DNA of 54,054 nt, taken from the NCBI GenBank assembly GCA_016218155.1, contig JACREQ010000031.1, positions 1-54,054 of the forward strand, written 5' to 3'. Shown here one piece after another: positions 48,785 through 54,054 of this stretch. The notes under the pieces were generated by a model. The model had not been told where the DNA came from. It ran no database searches and saw nothing but the letters and a program-made list of their open reading frames with translations. Every line of letters begins with the position of its first letter. Within the stretch, counting starts at the first letter, position 1. Origin of the DNA: Bacteroidia bacterium (lineage in GTDB: Bacteria > Bacteroidota > Bacteroidia > Bacteroidales > GWA2-32-17). The position numbers and the translations under genes are program-made.

Positions 48785-49045
48785 CTACACTAATTCCCCC
48801 GACCTTGTGATAAGCTCCTTAGCCATATCTAGTATCGTTGAATCATCTAATGTAACAATCCCGCCATCGGGTCCCTGCTCAACGTGAAAGCCTACTGCAC
48901 CTCCCTTTTCGTAATTTGTCCCACCAAAATAATTACGTACAGTTTCGACATTCACGTTTAACCTGTCTGCGATATGTTGCATACTCCCTGAAGGAAGATT
49001 GTCTTTTATCCTCCTTAACTCATTAAATGTTATTAATTTGGTCAT
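48785..49045 (-). CDS. Small HTH DNA-binding protein
   Basis: An 86-aa protein with a helix-turn-helix near the N-terminus (LPSGSMQHIADRLNVNVETV then RNYFGG), which resembles the sequence-specific binding motif of small Bacteroidota regulators. The C-terminal part, GGIVTLDDSTILDMAKELI, is also conserved in this group. It has its own terminator. Function is not known; a role as nucleoid-associated or local regulator is possible. Confidence 0.75.
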   Translation of the reverse strand: MTKLITFNELRRIKDNLPSGSMQHIADRLNVNVETVRNYFGGTNYEKGGAVGFHVEQGPDGGIVTLDDSTILDMAKELITRSGELV

Positions 49046-49285
49046 ATTTGTTAAGATTTTAAAGATATCAAATGGGGCTTAAATATATGAAATGCTAATT
49101 GGAATTAAAAATTATTTAACTGTTACTTAATGTTAATTTTATTAACCATTCCTAGAAGCCACAACATGATTGGGTATGGTTAATAAAATCAGGAAGTTGA
49201 TATATGTCATTAAACGATTTTTACGATGACTTGTTTGGTTGAGAATTCAGATTTTGATGAATGAGAATGGTTTTTACTTAATGGT

Positions 49286-49293
49286 TATCTTTG
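49286..49293 (+). promoter_or_regulatory. Candidate -7 promoter element of the HAD gene
   Basis: TATCTTTG (TAnnTTTG) lies 22 bp before the start codon. No TTTG is found at the right distance upstream. Confidence 0.4.
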
Positions 49294-49315
49294 AGCATTC
49301 CTTTTATGTTTTTTT

Positions 49316-50143
49316 ATGCTAAAAATGGTTGTTACAGATCTTGATGGTACACTGCTGAATAGTGATGCTATTGCTGAGAAGCCTGTTCTTGAAACATTAT
49401 TCAGTTTAGGTGAAATGGGGATAGTAAGAACAATTGCCACAGGTCGTTCGCTTTACTCAATCAATAAGGTTTTATCGGATGATTTTCCAATTGACTATAT
49501 AATTTTTTCTTCTGGTGCTGGTGTGATTCGATGGAAAGACAAACAGATATTGAATTCTCGTCTTCTATATCAGCACGAGGTTCAATCTGTTGTTGATGAT
49601 TTGATTTTACATGGAATTGATTTTATGATTCACGAGCCAATACCTCACAATCATTGCTTTCTATATCATTCAGCTAATCATGAGAATTCCGATTTTGATA
49701 GAAGAATCGAGACGTATAGAGCATTTTGTAGACCATACATCTCAGGTATCGAATTTCCTGATGGAGCTACTCAGATAATAGCCGTTCTACCCAATGATGC
49801 CGATCTTTTTAAAAGATTAAGCCTTAAATTTCCAACATTAAAGGTTATTAGAACAACATCCCCTTCGGACGGAGTTTCAATTTGGATGGAAATTTTTCCG
49901 CTTGATGTTTCAAAAGCGTATGGAATAAGTTGGCTTTGTGGTGAGGAGGTGAAATGTAATATAAATGAGGTTATTGCAATAGGAAACGACTTTAACGATT
50001 TGGATATGCTCGATTTTATTGAACTTTCTTATGTTGTTTCGAATGCACCTGATGAGTTAAAAAACCTATATAAGGTTGTGCCATCTAACAATGAGTATGG
50101 TTTTAATTTTGCTGTAAAAGATGCGCTGATTAACCTCCGATGA
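49316..50143 (+). CDS. Cof-type HAD-IIB phosphatase
   Basis: A 275-aa haloacid dehalogenase-superfamily phosphatase. Motif I is VVTDLDGTLL with nucleophile Asp8 and Asp10; motif II lies in TIATGRS; motif IV in AIGNDFNDLDML. The cap region is of the IIB type. Such enzymes hydrolyse sugar phosphates or flavin nucleotides; the substrate here is unknown. It overlaps the convergent GNAT gene by 14 bp. Confidence 0.9.
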   Translation: MLKMVVTDLDGTLLNSDAIAEKPVLETLFSLGEMGIVRTIATGRSLYSINKVLSDDFPIDYIIFSSGAGVIRWKDKQILNSRLLYQHEVQSVVDDLILHGIDFMIHEPIPHNHCFLYHSANHENSDFDRRIETYRAFCRPYISGIEFPDGATQIIAVLPNDADLFKRLSLKFPTLKVIRTTSPSDGVSIWMEIFPLDVSKAYGISWLCGEEVKCNINEVIAIGNDFNDLDMLDFIELSYVVSNAPDELKNLYKVVPSNNEYGFNFAVKDALINLR

Positions 50144-50567
50144 TTCCAATATCTCGTATGATGTATACATCATAATCACCTAAATAGGTGAAACCTAAAT
50201 TTTTATAAAGTTCTATTGCCGCAATATTGTTTTTATGAACCTCTAACTTCACCTGATAACCTTTTTGCTTAACGAATTTGAGTGATTCTTTTGCTAGCTG
50301 TAATCCTATTCCTTTACGTTGATAGTTAGGATGAATACCGAAGTGATGTAAATGAATTCTTCTCCCATCAAAGGTCATCCATGATGTGCCAATAATCTCA
50401 TTATTTGATGATTCAACAACTAGCATCTTACCGCCCATATTAATACTATGCTCAATAATTTCGAGGTTATCTCCCCGTTGAGCACTACCAAGGTTTGTAA
50501 GTTGCCAAACATTCATTAATCCCTGATAATCAGTTGATGTGAAATCTCTTATTGTAATTTTTTCCAT
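50130..50567 (-). CDS. GNAT-family N-acetyltransferase
   Basis: A 145-aa acetyl-CoA-dependent acetyltransferase. Acetyl-CoA-binding motif: FGIHPNYQRKGIGLQLAKES (Q/R-x-x-G-x-G/A). VEVHKNNIAAIELYKNLGF-like (LEVHKNNIAAIELYKNLGF) is the other signature. It lies 7 bp downstream of mqnA and is probably co-transcribed with it. The acceptor cannot be predicted. Confidence 0.9.
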   Translation of the reverse strand: MEKITIRDFTSTDYQGLMNVWQLTNLGSAQRGDNLEIIEHSINMGGKMLVVESSNNEIIGTSWMTFDGRRIHLHHFGIHPNYQRKGIGLQLAKESLKFVKQKGYQVKLEVHKNNIAAIELYKNLGFTYLGDYDVYIIRDIGIIGG

Positions 50568-50574
50568 AATTTTA

Positions 50575-51330
50575 TTAGATCTCTTTACTAAGACTCCAAA
50601 ATAGCTTTAATGCTTCCTTCTTTTTACTGTTCAAGTCGAAAGAGATATTATTCTTAAAATAGAGCTGAGCATCAAGCCTACTTATATTAAGTGTGGTGAG
50701 CGAATCAATAGATGCATCAATATTTTCAACTCCCAGTTTTAGGGACTGGTTAAATGAGTCGAGGAAGGTTTTGTCAATCTGTTTGTTTGCAGTCCATGCA
50801 GCAAAAACGAATGGTAGACCTGTAAGCCTAATCCATTCTTCAGCAAGATCGTATCGATATTTAAATTTGGATTCAGATTCAAATACTCTATCGCCAATTA
50901 TTACAATTCCATCATAAGGATCTATATCATTTAATGTATGTTGTGGGGTATAGGGAATCCATTCGGGGTTAATTTTCCAAAGGTTATTCGATAAAACTTT
51001 AATCAACATAACAGATGTTCTTGATTGATAATCAAGGTAAATTCTATCGAGAGTTTCAATTGGTGAGTTGCTAAGTAATACTACCGTCCTTACTGGACCT
51101 TCAGCACCTATGCAGAAATCAGAGATAATATTATAATAAGGTAGAGATGGTATAACAGCTACAGGAACTAATCCTATATCGACTTCATCATCAGCAAGTT
51201 TTCGTGCGCATTCCGCTGGATAATCTAACGACAAGTCTATTTTTTCTAATATACTTGAATTTTGTAACCCGTAAACAAAAGGAATAGAGTTTAAATATGA
51301 TACTGCCGATACCCTAATCTTTTCTATCAT
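50575..51330 (-). CDS. mqnA: Chorismate dehydratase MqnA (menaquinone, futalosine pathway)
   Basis: A 251-aa member of the MqnA/MqnD family, which in the futalosine route to menaquinone dehydrates chorismate to 3-enolpyruvylbenzoate. The N-terminal RVSAVSYLNSIPFVYGL and DIGLVPVAVIPSL are typical, as are GPVRTVVLLSNSPIETL and LDYQSRTSV. MqnA versus MqnD is decided mainly on the YLNSIPF start and family likeness, so I favour MqnA. Its presence indicates menaquinone made by the futalosine pathway. Other mqn genes are not in the window. Confidence 0.87.
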   Translation of the reverse strand: MIEKIRVSAVSYLNSIPFVYGLQNSSILEKIDLSLDYPAECARKLADDEVDIGLVPVAVIPSLPYYNIISDFCIGAEGPVRTVVLLSNSPIETLDRIYLDYQSRTSVMLIKVLSNNLWKINPEWIPYTPQHTLNDIDPYDGIVIIGDRVFESESKFKYRYDLAEEWIRLTGLPFVFAAWTANKQIDKTFLDSFNQSLKLGVENIDASIDSLTTLNISRLDAQLYFKNNISFDLNSKKKEALKLFWSLSKEI

Positions 51331-51492
51331 CTTTTAAATTATTTATTGTGTTTTAACAACTTACAAGTGGAAAGGTTTATTTACCTTGCTACGAAATTAG
51401 TAAAAACAGAACAGAAGAGTTCCATAACCCATTAAATAATGATGTTTTAAATCTATCTTCTAATAGATTAGCGAATTTCAAGGGTTCTTTAT

Positions 51493-51500
51493 TAACTTTG
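51493..51500 (+). promoter_or_regulatory. Candidate -7 promoter element of purB
   Basis: TAACTTTG (TAnnTTTG) lies 21 bp before the purB start codon. No convincing -33 TTTG is found at 19 bp. Confidence 0.4.
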
Positions 51501-51521
51501 GCTCTTAATTAAAAGTTGACT

Positions 51522-52868
51522 ATGGACTTTACTCAATTAACTGCGGTTTCTCCAATCGACGGTAGATACAAAGATAAAATTGAAGAGTATTCCACCTTCT
51601 TTTCGGAATTTGCACTAATCAAATATCGAGTTTTTGTAGAGGTTGAATACTTTATTGCCTTATGTGAGTTACCCCTTTTTCAATTAGCCAAGGTTGATAA
51701 ATCATCATTCGGAGTTGTGAGAGAAATTTGTAGTAAATTTTCTATTGAAGATGCCCTACAAATTAAGGAAATTGAGAAAACTACAAATCATGATGTAAAG
51801 GCTGTTGAGTATTTTTTAAAGGAAAAATTTGATTTGAATAACTTGGGTGATTTTAAGGAGTTTATTCATTTTGGGTTAACCTCACAGGATATTAACAATA
51901 CGGCATTCCCCTTAATGTTAAGGGATTCGTTAAATAATGTGTACTTTCCCTATCTTGAACAAGTTATTGAGAAATTAAAATATTTTTCCAATGAATGGAA
52001 GGATGTGCCTTTGCTTGCAAGAACACACGGACAACCAGCCTCACCAACATGCCTTGGTAAGGAGATAAAAGTATTTGTTGAACGCTTAGAAGTACAACTT
52101 AAGCAGCTAAAAAGCATACCATTATCTGCTAAATTTGGCGGAGCTACTGGTAATCTTAATGCTCACCACATCGCATATCCTGAAGTCGATTGGATTGTAT
52201 TTGCAAATAGATTTGTAAATCAGATTCTTGGGCTTAATCGTTCTCAAACAACAACCCAAATTGAGCATTACGATAATTTAGCGGCACAGTTTGATTGCAT
52301 GAAAAGGATTAACACTATCCTCATCGATTTGTGCAGGGATATCTGGACATACGTGTCGATGGATTATTTCAAACAAAAGATCAAAAAAGGCGAAATTGGA
52401 TCATCTGCAATGCCACATAAGGTAAACCCTATAGATTTTGAGAATGCCGAAGGTAATTTTGGAATGGCAAATGCAATTTTCGAACACCTTTCTGCTAAAT
52501 TGCCAATATCACGCCTGCAGCGTGATTTAACCGATAGCACTGTAATGAGAAATATTGGTGTGCCGATGGCTCATACACTCATATCATTTAAGTCTACCTT
52601 AAAAGGTCTTGATAAACTACTGCTTAACGTTGAGGCCATAAATAGCGATTTGAATAAAAATTGGACCGTAGTAGCTGAAGCTATACAAACTATTCTTAGG
52701 CGTGAAGGTTATCCTAATCCTTACGAAGCTCTAAAAGACCTAACTAGAACCAATAAGCCCATTTCACAAGCTGATGTTGTTCAATTTATTGATAGTTTAG
52801 AGGTTAGCCCAAAAATCAAAGAGCAACTGAAACTTATTACACCTTTTAGCTATACAGGTCTTTATTGA
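51522..52868 (+). CDS. purB: Adenylosuccinate lyase
   Basis: A 448-aa enzyme of purine synthesis that releases fumarate from SAICAR and from adenylosuccinate. The ASL/fumarase superfamily signature GSSAMPHKVNPIDFENAEGN is present, as is TTNHDVKAVEYFLKE, HFGLTSQDINNTAFPLML and RTHGQPASPTCLGKE. Length and motif order suit the short PurB type. The start at 51522 (MDFTQLTAVSPIDGRYKDK) matches the family; a TTG two codons upstream is unlikely. Confidence 0.96.
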   Translation: MDFTQLTAVSPIDGRYKDKIEEYSTFFSEFALIKYRVFVEVEYFIALCELPLFQLAKVDKSSFGVVREICSKFSIEDALQIKEIEKTTNHDVKAVEYFLKEKFDLNNLGDFKEFIHFGLTSQDINNTAFPLMLRDSLNNVYFPYLEQVIEKLKYFSNEWKDVPLLARTHGQPASPTCLGKEIKVFVERLEVQLKQLKSIPLSAKFGGATGNLNAHHIAYPEVDWIVFANRFVNQILGLNRSQTTTQIEHYDNLAAQFDCMKRINTILIDLCRDIWTYVSMDYFKQKIKKGEIGSSAMPHKVNPIDFENAEGNFGMANAIFEHLSAKLPISRLQRDLTDSTVMRNIGVPMAHTLISFKSTLKGLDKLLLNVEAINSDLNKNWTVVAEAIQTILRREGYPNPYEALKDLTRTNKPISQADVVQFIDSLEVSPKIKEQLKLITPFSYTGLY

Positions 52869-52927
52869 AGGTATTAACCTCGATTGTAATAATACATTAT
52901 AAGGTGTTTACCACAAATTATATTTTT

Positions 52928-52935
52928 TACCTTTG
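52928..52935 (+). promoter_or_regulatory. Candidate -7 promoter element of the ABC exporter gene
   Basis: TACCTTTG (TAnnTTTG) lies 41 bp before the start codon. There is no exact -33 TTTG. Confidence 0.35.
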
Positions 52936-52976
52936 TCCGAAATTAATTGCTACTAACATTACAATAATTGACGTTG

Positions 52977-54054
52977 ATGAAAAGATTTCTTAAAGTTTTC
53001 CGCTTTATATATCCCTATAAATGGCAAGCAATAGCAAATATTATAACCAACCTTTTGGGGACTGCTTTTGGCTTGTTTTCAATTTTAATGGCAATCCCTT
53101 TCTTAAAAGTGCTTTTTGGAACACAACCTTTAGTTGAAGTCAAGCCAGAATTTACTTTTAATGCCGACTCATTAACTCAATACTTTAATTACTTAGTATC
53201 CCAAATAATTACTGAACATGGCAAGGCCAAAGCACTATTATTTATTATTCTTTTAGTTATTGTAACCTCATTTTTGAAAAACCTTTTCTCATACCTTGCT
53301 TTATGGTTTTTGGCTCCAATTAGAAACGGTGTAGTTAAGGATATAAGAAATGCTCTATTTCAAAAGATAATGGTATTGCCATTAAGTTATTTTTCTGATG
53401 AAAAAAAAGGCGATATCATTAGTAAGATGACCAATGACGTTAACGAGATAGAAGTTTCAATAATTAGATCTCTGGAAATGTTTTTTAGAGATCCTATTGC
53501 AATTATTGTATATCTATTGATACTAATCAAGATGAGTCCCAGCTTAACAATGTTTGTACTTATCTTATTACCTATTGCTGGTTTTATAATTGGTCGAATT
53601 GGTAAGAACTTGAAGAAAACATCTTTTAAAGGGCAGAAAAGGATGGGCACTCTTCTCTCTATTATTGAGGAGACGCTTGGAGGACTTCGAATCATTAAAG
53701 CATTCAATGCAGAAGGAAAGGTTACGAAGCGTTTTGAGAATACCAATAGTTTTTACACTCGCCTAATGATCAAAATGTGGCGCAGACGAGACCTAGCCTC
53801 GCCATTAAGTGAATTTTTAGGAACAGTAGTTATTGCACTCGTACTATGGTATGGTGGAAAACTTATTCTTAGTGGTAATAGCAACCTCTCAGGGGAGGTT
53901 CTAATTGGCTATGTAGCCTGCTTTTATATGATTATCAACCCGGCAAAATCATTTTCTAGCGCATATTTTAATATTATTAAGGGATTAGCTTCGGCGGATC
54001 GTATAGATACTATTCTTAGTGCTGAGAATAGTATTAAAAATAGTGCGAATGCTA
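52977..54054 (+). CDS. MsbA-like ABC exporter, 5' part (runs off window)
   Basis: The first 359 codons of a fused permease-ATPase exporter. It starts MKRFLKVFRFIYPYKWQAIA. The membrane domain has LSYFSDEKKGDIISKMTND, a typical coupling-helix region, and EETLGGLRIIKAFNAE, the usual second intracellular loop of the MsbA/LmrA-type family. Six membrane helices are expected over residues ~15-310. The ATPase domain lies beyond the end of the window. In Bacteroidota this type commonly exports lipid A core or another lipid, and the unrelated lpxB is elsewhere in the window, but the substrate is not shown by the sequence. Confidence 0.85.
   Translation, partial: MKRFLKVFRFIYPYKWQAIANIITNLLGTAFGLFSILMAIPFLKVLFGTQPLVEVKPEFTFNADSLTQYFNYLVSQIITEHGKAKALLFIILLVIVTSFLKNLFSYLALWFLAPIRNGVVKDIRNALFQKIMVLPLSYFSDEKKGDIISKMTNDVNEIEVSIIRSLEMFFRDPIAIIVYLLILIKMSPSLTMFVLILLPIAGFIIGRIGKNLKKTSFKGQKRMGTLLSIIEETLGGLRIIKAFNAEGKVTKRFENTNSFYTRLMIKMWRRRDLASPLSEFLGTVVIALVLWYGGKLILSGNSNLSGEVLIGYVACFYMIINPAKSFSSAYFNIIKGLASADRIDTILSAENSIKNSANA

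Overview
The window is a low-GC chromosomal segment from a member of the Bacteroidota, probably a gliding or T9SS-bearing lineage near Bacteroidales/Marinilabiliales. Support: gldF-gldG, a T9SS-type C-terminal sorting domain, two DUF3857 proteins, a TPR/hybrid histidine kinase/AraC one-piece regulator, GG-type natural product precursors with a radical SAM enzyme, and several upstream TAnnTTTG (-7) promoter motifs. No rRNA, tRNA, CRISPR array, transposase or integrase gene was found.

Region by region. 1-1085 is repeats: a direct repeat pair and a 14-unit, about 21-bp minisatellite. 1086-6971 is a patchy accessory stretch (secreted lysyl-endopeptidase-like protease, S74/T9SS surface protein, lipoprotein, Fic protein, UPF0158 protein, broken nucleotidyltransferase), interspersed with copies of one ~120-bp repeat. 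7290-21899 is conserved core: SPFH protein, two DUF3857 proteins, surE, lpxB, a SpoIID-like protein, gldF-gldG-DUF4340, dnaN and a DnaQ-like exonuclease.

22014-34869 is a peptide natural-product locus. On the minus strand lie five precursor genes (one a double-lesion pseudogene), a SPASM radical SAM maturase, and an exporter operon (VKOR-thioredoxin fusion, C39-peptidase ABC transporter, HlyD adaptor). Divergent from them is a TPR hybrid two-component regulator. A ~39-bp direct-repeat operator candidate occurs upstream of both the regulator and one precursor gene. The parts fit together: rSAM modifies a Cys-rich core, VKOR-Trx makes disulfides, the C39 transporter removes the double-glycine leader and exports, and the regulator couples expression to a periplasmic signal.

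35172-41475 is a second accessory island. Three consecutive minus-strand genes (37003, 38815, 40063) are each bounded by their own 14-15 bp inverted repeat. Imperfect palindromes beginning in ..AAC and ending GTT.. lie between and beside them, which is the layout of integron gene cassettes without an integrase. A ~240-260 bp repeat with a perfect TTTG-N19-TAAGTTTG promoter sits upstream of two of these cassettes and points into them.

41538-54054 returns to housekeeping genes: PAP2 phosphatase and LTA-synthase-like sulfatase, lipid kinase, FAH-family hydrolase, HI0933-like flavoprotein, HD hydrolase, HTH protein, HAD phosphatase, GNAT, mqnA, purB, and the 5' part of an MsbA-like ABC exporter that runs off the window.
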